Shown one piece after another: positions 35,886 through 43,283 of a stretch of 64,000 nt of DNA; position 1 is the stretch's first letter, and each line of letters begins with the position of its first letter. Below the pieces are notes generated by a model. The model was not told where the DNA came from, did no database searches, and saw only the letters and a list, made by a program, of their open reading frames with translations. The stretch is from Kitasatospora sp. NBC_01266 (GTDB lineage: Bacteria; Actinomycetota; Actinomycetes; Streptomycetales; Streptomycetaceae): contig NZ_CP108458.1 of NCBI RefSeq assembly GCF_036242395.1, positions 4,340,001-4,404,000 of the forward strand. The letters run 5' to 3'. Position numbers and translations under genes: made by a program.

Positions 35886-35915
35886 CGAACGGCCATCAGC
35901 CAGGCCTGCCGAGCG

Positions 35916-35949
35916 ACCAGGTCAACCGAGCAACCAGGTCAACCGAGCA
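35916..35949. repeat. Tandem 17-bp duplication at the end of the FluC gene
   Basis: Two exact adjoining copies of ACCAGGTCAACCGAGCA (35916-35932, 35933-35949). The second covers the stop codon and last codons of the FluC gene at 35939. This looks like a recent slippage duplication. Confidence 0.85.
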
Positions 35950-36313
35950 GCCGGGCCAGCTCCGCACCGAGGTAGGCGGCACCGAGGCCGCCCACCAGCG
36001 AGAGGCCGACATTGGCCGCCGCATACCGCCGCGCCCCGCCCTCGACCAGCCGCAGCGTCTCGTAGCTGAAGGTCGAGTAGGTGGTCAGCGCACCGCAGAA
36101 GCCGGTGCCGACCAGCAGCTGCCAGTGCGCCGAGGCGGCCCCCGCCAGCACCGCGCCGGTCACCAGTCCCAGCACCACGGTGCCGACCAGGTTCACCGCG
36201 AAGGTCCCCCACGGGAACACCGAGTCGTGCCTGGCCTGCACCGCGCGGTCCGTCAGATAGCGCGCCGGTGCCCCCACCAGCGCGCCGATCGCCACCAGCA
36301 GGTACCCGCTCAC
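35939..36313 (-). CDS. crcB: Fluoride channel FluC/CrcB, second subunit gene
   Basis: A 124-residue membrane protein with four helices, of the FluC family that exports toxic fluoride as a dual-topology dimer. Family motifs are [26 protein letters not shown] (pore Asn) and [19 protein letters not shown] with the Na+/F- site Thr-Ser-Thr region and the Phe-box. It is the last gene of a four-gene leftward unit; its ATG overlaps the DUF190 stop by 4 bases. The presence of two FluC genes suggests a heterodimeric channel in which the two subunits have opposite orientation. Confidence 0.94.
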   Translation of the reverse strand: MSGYLLVAIGALVGAPARYLTDRAVQARHDSVFPWGTFAVNLVGTVVLGLVTGAVLAGAASAHWQLLVGTGFCGALTTYSTFSYETLRLVEGGARRYAAANVGLSLVGGLGAAYLGAELARLLG

Positions 36314-36642
36314 GCGTCCGGCTCCTCGAACCGGACCACCTCGACCGGCTCCAGCGTCACCAGCCCCCGGTTCACCAGCCCGGCCAGTCGCGGCAGGAAG
36401 GCCCGCACCCGCTCCTCCTCGTCCACGATCACCACGGCCACCGGCAGGTCCTCGCTCATCGACAGCAGTCGCGCCGAATGCAGCGTCCGGGACGCCCCGA
36501 AGCCCTCCACCCCGTGGAAGACCGAGGCCCCCGCCAGCCCGGCGGAGTGCGCCCGGTGCACGATCTCGGTGGCCACCGGCCGGTGGTGCCAGGTGTCGGT
36601 GTCGCCGACGATCACCGTCAGCCGCAGTGCCGAGCCGTTCAT
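36310..36642 (-). CDS. DUF190 protein of fluoride operon
   Basis: A 110-residue cytoplasmic protein of the DUF190 family, a PII-like fold often encoded beside crcB genes. Conserved stretches are [48 protein letters not shown] and [19 protein letters not shown]. It overlaps both neighbouring FluC genes by 4 bases. A regulatory role towards the channel, comparable to PII-like proteins and their transporters, is suggested by position only. Confidence 0.92.
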   Translation of the reverse strand: MNGSALRLTVIVGDTDTWHHRPVATEIVHRAHSAGLAGASVFHGVEGFGASRTLHSARLLSMSEDLPVAVVIVDEEERVRAFLPRLAGLVNRGLVTLEPVEVVRFEEPDA

Positions 36643-37055
36643 GTCGTCCTCCCGGTCCGGGCCAGCACCCGCCGGGTCGCCCCGGCCCCGCCGGTCACCG
36701 CCGCCATCGCCGCCACCAGGGTGAGCGCCAGGTAGCCCAGCGCCGTGCCCACCTCGCCCTTGGCCAGCAGCCGCTCGGCGTCCACGCAGTAGGTGGAGAA
36801 GGTGGTGAAGCCGCCCAGCACGCCGGTCCCGAAGAACGGACGGACCAGCCGGTGCGCCGGACGCCCTTCGGTGATCGCCACCAGGAAGACCCCGATCACC
36901 AGGCAGCCCAGCACATTGATCAGCAACGTGGTCCACGGGAAGCCGCCGGCCACCGTCAGCCACAGCCGCCCGGCCTCGTACCGGGCCTCGGCCCCGAGCA
37001 CCCCGCCGACCGCGACCACCGCGACCACGTCCAGCGGAAACTCCCGCGCGCTCAC
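36639..37055 (-). CDS. crcB: Fluoride channel FluC/CrcB, first subunit gene
   Basis: A 138-residue FluC-family membrane protein with four helices. Motifs are [29 protein letters not shown] (pore Asn) and [20 protein letters not shown]. The GTG at 37055 overlaps the TGA of the MOSC gene and the stop overlaps the DUF190 ATG, each by 4 bases, so translation passes from gene to gene. Compared with the second FluC protein the sequence differs widely, which fits a heterodimer rather than a recent duplication. Confidence 0.93.
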   Translation of the reverse strand: MSAREFPLDVVAVVAVGGVLGAEARYEAGRLWLTVAGGFPWTTLLINVLGCLVIGVFLVAITEGRPAHRLVRPFFGTGVLGGFTTFSTYCVDAERLLAKGEVGTALGYLALTLVAAMAAVTGGAGATRRVLARTGRTT

Positions 37056-37717
37056 GACGCCGCCGCCCGCTCGGCCAGTCGGCGAGCCGCCCGTTCCCGG
37101 GTCGCCGCCGGCAGTTCGGCCACGTCCACCAGCCGGTGCAGCAGCTGCGGCTCGGCGGTCAGCGCCCGGAACACGGTCGCCACGTCGAGGCCGTGCCCGG
37201 GCCGGCGCACCACCCGCACCGGGTCGCCCGCGCACACCGGACCCTCCCGGAGCACCCGCAGGTAGGCACCCGGCAGCGCCCGCTGGGTGAACCGCTTCAC
37301 CCAGCCGCGCTCGTCCAGCCAGTCCGCGAAGGTCCGGCACGGGATCCGCGGCACCGAGACCTCCAGCAGCAGCGTCCCGCCCACCAGCCAGCGCTCACCG
37401 ATCAGCGCGCCGTTCACGTCCAGGCCCTCGGTGGTGAGGTTCTCGCCGAACTGGCCGGGCCGCAGCTCGCGCCCCAACTCCGCCGCCCAGTAAGCCAGAT
37501 CCTCCTGGGCGTAGGCGTAGACGGCCTGCTCGGGACCGCCGTGGTGGCGCAGGTCGCAGATCGCGTCCCCGGCCAGCCCACTGCCCTGCACCGGCACCGT
37601 GACCTCGAGGGAGCCGGTCACCGGCCGCTTGTCGATCCCGGTCACACCCGGCTCGGAGAACTCCGCCGGGGTGGCCACGCCGATGTTCACCGACCGGACG
37701 AAGGCACCTGATTCCAT
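37052..37717 (-). CDS. MOSC-domain protein (YiiM-like)
   Basis: A 221-residue MOSC-domain protein, related to the C-terminal domain of molybdenum cofactor sulfurase and to YiiM, which reduces hydroxylated bases with Mo cofactor. The conserved Cys127 lies in [46 protein letters not shown] and [12 protein letters not shown] are the usual signatures. It is the first gene of the fluoride unit, with a 4-base overlap to the first FluC gene. Coupling of a MOSC protein to fluoride channels is unusual and has no explanation in the sequence. I do not see a fluoride riboswitch before it. Confidence 0.9.
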   Translation of the reverse strand: MESGAFVRSVNIGVATPAEFSEPGVTGIDKRPVTGSLEVTVPVQGSGLAGDAICDLRHHGGPEQAVYAYAQEDLAYWAAELGRELRPGQFGENLTTEGLDVNGALIGERWLVGGTLLLEVSVPRIPCRTFADWLDERGWVKRFTQRALPGAYLRVLREGPVCAGDPVRVVRRPGHGLDVATVFRALTAEPQLLHRLVDVAELPAATRERAARRLAERAAAS

Positions 37718-37806
37718 ATGCCAAAACTACCGTCTCCGCCCATCCGGCCTCCCCCTGACGGCCCAGCCGGGAAGCCGCCCGCCCGTCGCCCGCACAGGCT
37801 GGGCAC

Positions 37807-38337
37807 ATGGACAAGCCGCCCCGTGCCCCGCTCTGGCTCTGGCTGCTGCTGACCGGCGGTCCGGTCCTGCTGTTCACCGCCTACTTCACCCTGCCGCTGG
37901 GGACCTTCGGCCCCCACCACCCGGCGCTCAGCTGGACCGTCTTCGTGCTGCTGCTGACGGCCACGGCCGGGCTGCTGCTGCGGGCCATCCTGTCGATCTG
38001 GATAGAGTCCCGACGCGGGCTGCCCGGGCTCACCATCCTGCTGCTCAGCATCGTCACCCTGCTGGTCTTCTCGACCTGCTACCTCGCGCTGGCCCGCTCC
38101 CCGGGCCACTTCAGCGGTCTGAACACCCGGATCGACGCGCTCTACTTCACCGTCATCACCGCGGCCACGGTGGGCTACGGCGACATCGTCCCGGTCAGCC
38201 AGACGGCCCGGGTCATCGTGATGCTGCAGATCCTCTACACCCTGATCTTCCTCACCGCCGCCGCCACCGCGCTCGGCCAGCGGATGCGCGGCCAGCTGGA
38301 CCGCCGGGCCCACCGCCGCCGGGACGGAAGCGGTTGA
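37807..38337 (+). CDS. Potassium channel family protein
   Basis: A 176-residue membrane protein with a K+ channel pore: TVGYGD at residues 121-126 is the selectivity filter, preceded by the pore helix (RIDALYFTVITAA) and followed by the inner helix (TARVIVMLQILYTLIFLTAAATALG). Three hydrophobic helices precede the pore (residues about 10-28, 43-65, 75-95), one or two more than a minimal two-helix channel. There is no regulatory domain; the basic tail RRAHRRR may contact lipid. Divergent from the MOSC operon. Confidence 0.9.
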   Translation: MDKPPRAPLWLWLLLTGGPVLLFTAYFTLPLGTFGPHHPALSWTVFVLLLTATAGLLLRAILSIWIESRRGLPGLTILLLSIVTLLVFSTCYLALARSPGHFSGLNTRIDALYFTVITAATVGYGDIVPVSQTARVIVMLQILYTLIFLTAAATALGQRMRGQLDRRAHRRRDGSG

Positions 38338-38368
38338 GCTTTGCCACCGGCGAGGCGATGCTGGTCAG

Positions 38369-38563
38369 GTGACCGGCATCTTCGACGAGGAGTTGCGCGA
38401 GCAGCTGGCCCTGGCCCGCAAGGCCCTGGCCCAGGCTCGCGCCGACGGCGATCTCGACGGCGTCCAGGCCTACCAGGGCCGGATCGCCGGACTGCTGCGG
38501 ACCGCCACCAAGCACGGCATCACCCTCGAGCACACCGAGGAGGAGGAGAGCGGCGAGAGCTGA
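38369..38563 (+). CDS. Small helical conserved hypothetical protein
   Basis: A 64-residue acidic protein, entirely helical (EELREQLALARKALAQARADGDLDGVQAYQGRIAGLLRTATKHGI), ending EHTEEEESGES. It starts with GTG 31 bases after the channel gene and may share its transcript. No function is recognised. Size, composition and third-position GC are those of a real gene. Confidence 0.7.
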   Translation: MTGIFDEELREQLALARKALAQARADGDLDGVQAYQGRIAGLLRTATKHGITLEHTEEEESGES

Positions 38564-38611
38564 CGCCGCCGCCCGCCGCCCAACTGTTCGACCCGGCTAG
38601 GGTGATCGGCC

Positions 38612-39238
38612 ATGGACGAACGAGGGCCCCACCTGCCACTGACCGTCGGCTTCGACCTCGACATGACGCTGATCGACACCCGCCCCGGCATCAAGCGGTG
38701 CTACGACCTGCTCGCCGCCGAGACCGGCACCGCGATCGACAGCGACCTGGTGGTCAGCCGGCTCGGCCCGCCGGTCGAACGTGAGCTGGCGAACTGGTTC
38801 CCCGCCGAGGCGGTGCCGACCGTGGCGGACCGCTACCGCGCCCTCTACGCCGAGCACGGCATCGAGGGCTCGCTCCCGCTGCCCGGTGCCCATGAGGCGA
38901 TCGCCGCCGTGCACCGGCAGGGCGGGCGGGTCATCGTGGTCACCGGCAAGTACGAGCCCAACGCCCGGCGCAATCTCGACGCCGCGCGGCTCGCGGTGGA
39001 CGGCCTGCACGGGACGGTCTTCGGCGCGCAGAAGGGCGCCGTGCTGCGGGCCGAGGGCGCGAGCGTCTACGTCGGGGACCACCTCGGCGACATCGAGGGC
39101 GCCCGGGTGGCCGGCGCCCTGGCCGTGGCCGTCGCCACCGGCCCGTACACCGCCGCCGAACTGGCCGCTGCCGGGGCCGACGCCGTCCTGCCCGAGCTCA
39201 CCGGGTTCCCCGGCTGGCTCGCGGACCTGCGGGCCTGA
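38612..39238 (+). CDS. HAD-family hydrolase (PGP-like)
   Basis: A 208-residue haloacid-dehalogenase phosphatase. Motif I is FDLDMTLIDT (nucleophile Asp and acid/base Asp), motif II is VVTGKY, the motif III Lys is in AQKGAVL and motif IV is VYVGDHLGDIEGARVAG. A C1-type cap follows motif I (residues 25-95). The fold fits phosphoglycolate phosphatase-like enzymes, but substrate specificity is not readable. AGGG precedes the ATG. Confidence 0.92.
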   Translation: MDERGPHLPLTVGFDLDMTLIDTRPGIKRCYDLLAAETGTAIDSDLVVSRLGPPVERELANWFPAEAVPTVADRYRALYAEHGIEGSLPLPGAHEAIAAVHRQGGRVIVVTGKYEPNARRNLDAARLAVDGLHGTVFGAQKGAVLRAEGASVYVGDHLGDIEGARVAGALAVAVATGPYTAAELAAAGADAVLPELTGFPGWLADLRA

Positions 39239-39297
39239 ACCCGCCACGGCGGCCCGGATCCACGGGTCGCCACCAGGCGGTGGCCCGGAAAAGCGTT

Positions 39298-39337
39298 GAG
39301 GCCGGTCGCTCCGACTTTCGTCGGACCGACCGGCCTC
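39298..39337 (-). terminator. Terminator of tRNA-Leu
   Basis: A 17-position stem with one C-C mismatch (39298-39314 with 39321-39337) and CTTTCG loop, directly after the tRNA on the minus strand and followed in that direction by CGCTTTTCC. Can also serve the HAD gene from the other side. Confidence 0.85.
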
Positions 39338-39342
39338 ATCTG

Positions 39343-39426
39343 TGCGCGAGGGGGGAGTTGAACCCCCACGCCCTTTCGGGCACTGGAACCTGAATCCAGC
39401 GCGTCTGCCTATTCCGCCACCCGCGC
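39343..39426 (-). tRNA. tRNA-Leu(CAG)
   Basis: An 84-base class II tRNA. The acceptor stem GCGCGGG pairs with CTCGCGC, the anticodon arm is CTGGA-TTCAGGT-TCCAG with anticodon CAG, the variable arm is long (TGCCCGAAAGGGCG) and the T arm carries GGTTCAACTCC. CCA is not encoded. It lies between convergently arranged genes with its own promoter and terminator. Confidence 0.98.
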
Positions 39427-39441
39427 AAGGTGTTGTCGAAG

Positions 39442-39470
39442 ATGCTAACCGATCGTCCGGGTGAGGTCGA
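39442..39470 (-). promoter_or_regulatory. tRNA-Leu promoter
   Basis: Minus-strand hexamers TCGACC (39465-39470) and TAGCAT (39442-39447) with a 17-base spacer, ending 15 bases before the tRNA. Confidence 0.65.
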
Positions 39471-39866
39471 ATCGGTTTGGACCCGCTTCGCTTCCCACTC
39501 GGCCGGCTTCGGCTCCCTCTCGGGCGCCCCTTCCGACATGGAAAACATTAGCACGCCCCGCGGGCGACCTACGAATCCTTCGCAGGCCAGGGCCTGCACA
39601 CCAACCGCCCGGCCGCCACTCGAACGGCTCGACGAACAGCCTGGCGAACGGGTGAGCGAGGGATGAGCGTCCGCCGCCAGGGGTACCTCTCGTTGCACCG
39701 GAACCGCCTCAGCGGCCAGGGTGTGCGCTAGCTCGCCCGGGTCCAGCGGGCGGCCGGGGAACCGTACAGATGGCCAAGGCGTGGATACGATCAGTACGGA
39801 AGTACCGCAATCGGGCCCGCGACGGCCCGGCCCAGCAGCCGAGAGACCTTTGGAAGGGGGTGCCCC
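39471..39866 (+). promoter_or_regulatory. Upstream region of the fhaA-pknB locus
   Basis: No gene is supported. The locus promoter should be here; GGATACGAT near 39785 resembles a -10 region and lies about 75 bases before fhaA, but no good -35 is visible. A GTACGG/GTACCG repeat pair follows at about 39795. Confidence 0.4.
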
Positions 39867-40760
39867 GTGGGAGTCATGAAGAAGTTCGAGCAGCGACTCG
39901 AGGGTCTCGTGAACGGCACCTTCGCGAAGGTGTTCAAGTCCGAAGTCCAGCCCGTGGAGATCGCCGGCGCGCTGCAGCGCGAGTGCGACAACAACGCCAC
40001 CATCTGGAACCGCGACCGCACCGTGGTGCCGAACGACTTCATCGTCGAGCTCAGCTCGCACGACTACGAGCGGCTCAGCCCGTACGCCGGCCAACTCGGC
40101 CAGGAGCTCTCCGGCATGGTGCTGGAGTACGCCGAGGCGCAGCGCTACAGCTTCCTCGGTCCGCTGCAGGTGAACCTGGAGCGCGCCGACGACCTGGACA
40201 CCGGCCTGTACCGGGTGCGCAGCCGCACGCTGGCCGGCGAGACCCCCGAGCCGCCGGCCGCCGCCGCGCCGGCGCAGCCCAGCTACGGCCGGACTCCTGG
40301 CGAAGCACCGGGAGCACCCGCCGCGCCGGGCGCATCCAGCGCACCGTGGCAGCAGAACAGCGCGGCGACGTACGCCGGTGCACCACCGGCGCCGAGCGCC
40401 CCGCCCGCCATGCCCCCGACACCGCCGAGCGCCGGGATGGGCAATGTGCGCCCCTTCCCCGGCTCCGGCACCGGTGCGGGCACCCGGCGCTGGATCGAGG
40501 TCAACGGCACCCGCCACCAGATCACCGGCAGCGCCTGCGTACTGGGCCGCTCCACCGAGGCCGATGTCCGGATCGACGATCCCGGCGTCTCCCGCAAACA
40601 CGCCGAGATCCGCCCCGGCAACCCGGCCATGGTGCTCGACCTGGGGTCCACCAACGGCATCGTGGTGGACGGACAGCACACCCAGCGCGCTACGCTCCGC
40701 GACGGCTCGCGGATTGTCGTGGGCTCCACGACGATCATCTACCGACAGGTCGAAGGGTAG
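39867..40760 (+). CDS. fhaA: FhaA-type FHA-domain protein (DUF3662)
   Basis: A 297-residue cytoplasmic protein. The N-terminal DUF3662 domain (FEQRLEGLVNGTFAKVFKSEVQPVEIAGALQRECD) is the FhaA domain that in mycobacteria binds MviN and controls lipid II flux. A Pro/Ala-rich linker leads to a C-terminal FHA domain (CVLGRSTEADVRIDDPGVSRKHAEI, LGSTNGIVVDG) that binds phosphothreonine on PknB or its targets. The GTG at 39867 has GAAGGGGG 6 bases before it. First gene of the kinase locus. Confidence 0.95.
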   Translation: MGVMKKFEQRLEGLVNGTFAKVFKSEVQPVEIAGALQRECDNNATIWNRDRTVVPNDFIVELSSHDYERLSPYAGQLGQELSGMVLEYAEAQRYSFLGPLQVNLERADDLDTGLYRVRSRTLAGETPEPPAAAAPAQPSYGRTPGEAPGAPAAPGASSAPWQQNSAATYAGAPPAPSAPPAMPPTPPSAGMGNVRPFPGSGTGAGTRRWIEVNGTRHQITGSACVLGRSTEADVRIDDPGVSRKHAEIRPGNPAMVLDLGSTNGIVVDGQHTQRATLRDGSRIVVGSTTIIYRQVEG

Positions 40761-40771
40761 GGCGAGCTCCG

Positions 40772-41341
40772 GTGTCCGAACTGACTCTGACAGTCCTCCG
40801 GCTGGGTTTCCTGGCCGTGCTGTGGCTGTTCGTCATCGTCGCGGTCCAGGTGATCCGCAGCGATCTGTTCGGCGCCAAGGCAGGCGGCAGGACCGGCCGG
40901 CGCGGCGGGCGCACCCCGGCGACCGCGACCGGCACCCCGGCCCCGACCCCGGTCGGGGCCCCGCCGCGACAGCAGGGCGGCGGAGCGCGCGAGGCCACCC
41001 AGGGCGGCCAGGGCGGCGGCCAGCGCGGCCGTCGCGGCGCGCCCGCAGGCCCGACCCAGCTGGTGGTGGTCGAGGGCGGGCTGGCCGGCACCACGGTCGC
41101 GCTGCAGGGCCAGGTCATCACCCTCGGACGGGCCCACGACTCCACCATCGTGCTCGACGACGACTACGCCTCATCGCGGCATGCCAGGATCTACCCAGAC
41201 CAGACTGGGCAGTGGACCGTGGAGGATCTAGGCTCCACCAACGGCACATATCTCGACCGGCAGCGGCTGACCACGCCGATGCCGCTGCAGGTGGGAGTGC
41301 CGATCCGTATCGGCAGGACCGTCATCGAACTGCGGAAGTAG
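40772..41341 (+). CDS. fhaB: FhaB-type membrane-anchored FHA protein
   Basis: A 189-residue protein with one N-terminal membrane helix (LRLGFLAVLWLFVIVAVQVI), a Gly/Arg/Pro-rich linker (residues 35-95) and a C-terminal FHA domain (ITLGRAHDSTIVLDDDYASSRHARIY, DLGSTNGTYLDRQRL). Mycobacterial FhaB (FipA) links the kinase to division under stress. The GTG at 40772 follows fhaA by 11 bases. The long frame upstream of it in this phase is not coding. Confidence 0.94.
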   Translation: MSELTLTVLRLGFLAVLWLFVIVAVQVIRSDLFGAKAGGRTGRRGGRTPATATGTPAPTPVGAPPRQQGGGAREATQGGQGGGQRGRRGAPAGPTQLVVVEGGLAGTTVALQGQVITLGRAHDSTIVLDDDYASSRHARIYPDQTGQWTVEDLGSTNGTYLDRQRLTTPMPLQVGVPIRIGRTVIELRK

Positions 41342-41347
41342 TAGCGC

Positions 41348-41443
41348 ATGAGGGACAGCACCCCGTCCAAGACCAGCCGGGACGGCAGCGCGATGGCTGC
41401 CGCGGCCCTGCGCGAGGCCCAGAGGGGGGCACGCACCGTATGA
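41348..41443 (+). CDS. Possible 31-residue peptide between fhaB and PP2C gene
   Basis: A short frame starting with ATG 6 bases after the fhaB stop and ending in a TGA that overlaps the ATG of the phosphatase gene (ATGA). The peptide begins MRDSTPSKTSRDGS and ends AQRGARTV. It could be a leader that couples translation of the phosphatase to fhaB, or a chance frame. No homologue is recognised. Confidence 0.45.
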   Translation: MRDSTPSKTSRDGSAMAAAALREAQRGARTV

Positions 41444-43143
41444 GCCTCGTGCTGCGTTTCGCCGCCGGTTCCCACAAGGGCCTGATCCGGGAGGGGAACG
41501 AGGACTCCGGCTACGCCGGTCCCCGGTTGCTCGCCGTGGCCGACGGCATGGGCGGCGCGGCGGCCGGTGAGGTCGCCTCCTCCGAGGCGCTCAGTTCGAT
41601 CATCTCGCTCGACGACGCCGACCCCCACGCCGACCTGCTGACCCTGCTGAACGACGCCGTGCAGGCCGCCAACGAGCGGCTGCGCGTGATGGTCGAGCAG
41701 GATCCGCAGCTGGAGGGCATGGGCTGCACCCTCACCGCGCTGCTGTGGACCGGTGATCGGATGGGCCTGGTGCACGTCGGCGACTCGCGCGCCTACCTGC
41801 TGCGGGACGGGGCGCTGACCCAGATCACCCAGGACCACACCTGGGTGCAGCGCCTGGTCGACGAGGGCCGGATCACCCCGGAGGAAGCCGAGACGCACCC
41901 GCAGCGCTCGCTGCTGATGCGCGCGCTGGACGGCCGCGGCCAGGTCGAGCCCGACCTGTCGATCCGCGAGGTCCGGGCCGGCGACCGCTACCTGATCTGC
42001 TCCGACGGCCTGTCCGGACCGGTCAGCCACCAGACCCTGGAGGAGACGCTGGGGAGCTTCTACGCCCCCGAGCCGACCATCCAGGAGCTGATCCAGCTCG
42101 CCCTGCGCGGCGGCGGCCCCGACAACATCACCTGCATCGTGGCCGACGTGCTCGATGTGGGCCCCAGTGACACCCTCAGCGGCCAGTTCGCCACCACCCC
42201 CGTGGTGGTCGGCGCGGTGGCCGAGGGCCCGCACGGCACAGCCGTGGACCACCAGATCATCGACACCCCGGCCGGTCGCGCCGCGGGCCTGGGGCGCCAG
42301 CAGCCCCCGCCGCCCGGCGCCTTCGGCCCGGCCAACGGCTACGACCACGCCCAGGCCGGCTTCGGCCCGGCCGAGGGCTACGGCGGCGGGTACGCCGAGG
42401 GGTACGGCGATCCGCACCTGCAGGGGTACGGCGACGGGTACGCCGAGGGCTACGACCAGAACGGCTACCCGGTGGAGGGCTACGGCGACGCGGCCCACCC
42501 CGGCGAGGGCTACGGCGACTCACCGGCCGGTCCGGCCGGTGAGTACGGGGCCGAGGCCGAGGGCCACCCGGTGCCCGAGCAGCCGAAGAAGCGCCGCTGG
42601 TTCCGCCGCTCGGCGATCACCGCGGTGGCGCTCTGCCTGGTCGGCGGCGCCGCGTACGCCGGATACCAGTGGACCCAGGGCCAGTACTACGTCGGCGAGC
42701 ACGACGGCCACGTCGCCGTCTACCAGGGCATCAACCAGGACCTGGCCGGGTTGCAGCTCTCCTCGGTCCAGCAGGAGTACCAGGACGCCGCCGTCGCGGA
42801 CCTGCCCGCCGCCCAGCAGAGCCAGCTCAAGGGCACCGTCTCGGCCGGCAGTCTGAGCGCCGCCACCGCGCAGGCCGACCAGTTCAGGGACCAGGCCTCG
42901 GCCTGCCACAAGCTGAAGCAGGGCACCGCCACACCGGCCGCCACGGCGACCAACGCCTCGTTCGAGACCGCGCCGAAGACCGAGCCGAAGGCGGGTGCCT
43001 CGCCGACCGCGCCGAGCCCCTCCACCACGCCGCAGCCGAGCAGTACGCCCTCGCAGGCCGCTGCCTCGCCCAGCGCCCCCGCCGCACCGAGCGGGCCGCC
43101 GCTCACCGCGGCGGAGCAGCAGTTGGCGAAGAACTGCTCCTGA
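41440..43143 (+). CDS. pstP: PP2C Ser/Thr phosphatase, PstP type
   Basis: A 567-residue membrane phosphatase that reverses PknB phosphorylation. Residues 1-240 are the PP2C catalytic domain (RFAAGSHKGLIREGNEDSGYAG, LLAVADGMGGAAAGEVAS, LVHVGDSRAYLLRDG, LICSDGLSG, GGGPDNITCIVADV) with the metal-binding Asp residues. A Tyr/Gly-rich low-complexity linker (residues about 285-370) resembles the linker of the PknB gene product. One membrane helix (SAITAVALCLVGGAAYAGYQW) and an outer domain with a Pro/Ser/Ala-rich tail follow. The ATG at 41440 overlaps the stop of the small upstream frame. Unlike the usual streptomycete order, no FtsW/RodA gene follows. Confidence 0.93.
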   Translation: MSLVLRFAAGSHKGLIREGNEDSGYAGPRLLAVADGMGGAAAGEVASSEALSSIISLDDADPHADLLTLLNDAVQAANERLRVMVEQDPQLEGMGCTLTALLWTGDRMGLVHVGDSRAYLLRDGALTQITQDHTWVQRLVDEGRITPEEAETHPQRSLLMRALDGRGQVEPDLSIREVRAGDRYLICSDGLSGPVSHQTLEETLGSFYAPEPTIQELIQLALRGGGPDNITCIVADVLDVGPSDTLSGQFATTPVVVGAVAEGPHGTAVDHQIIDTPAGRAAGLGRQQPPPPGAFGPANGYDHAQAGFGPAEGYGGGYAEGYGDPHLQGYGDGYAEGYDQNGYPVEGYGDAAHPGEGYGDSPAGPAGEYGAEAEGHPVPEQPKKRRWFRRSAITAVALCLVGGAAYAGYQWTQGQYYVGEHDGHVAVYQGINQDLAGLQLSSVQQEYQDAAVADLPAAQQSQLKGTVSAGSLSAATAQADQFRDQASACHKLKQGTATPAATATNASFETAPKTEPKAGASPTAPSPSTTPQPSSTPSQAAASPSAPAAPSGPPLTAAEQQLAKNCS

Positions 43144-43165
43144 GCGGCGCGACCGCCGACCAGCC

Positions 43166-43189
43166 GGGCGGGGCCACCGGGCCCCGCCC
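43166..43189 (+). terminator. Stem-loop between phosphatase gene and pbpA
   Basis: Perfect 10-bp stem (43166-43175 with 43180-43189) and a 4-base loop, enclosed by a further GACCGCC/GGGCGGTC pairing. It may reduce read-through into pbpA. Confidence 0.6.
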
Positions 43190-43283
43190 GCGGGCGACCC
43201 GGGCGGTCGGGGGGTAAGCGTTCGTGCGGTTGAATGGCTGGGCCGCGCCACGCAGTACGCACCGAGGAGGGGACCGCGTCTCA

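Noticed and set aside
37718-37806. Possible fluoride riboswitch before the MOSC-FluC unit
   Set aside because: I looked for the conserved GGNGATGG start and pseudoknot elements on the minus strand and could not assemble them. A covariance-model search for the crcB motif would settle it.
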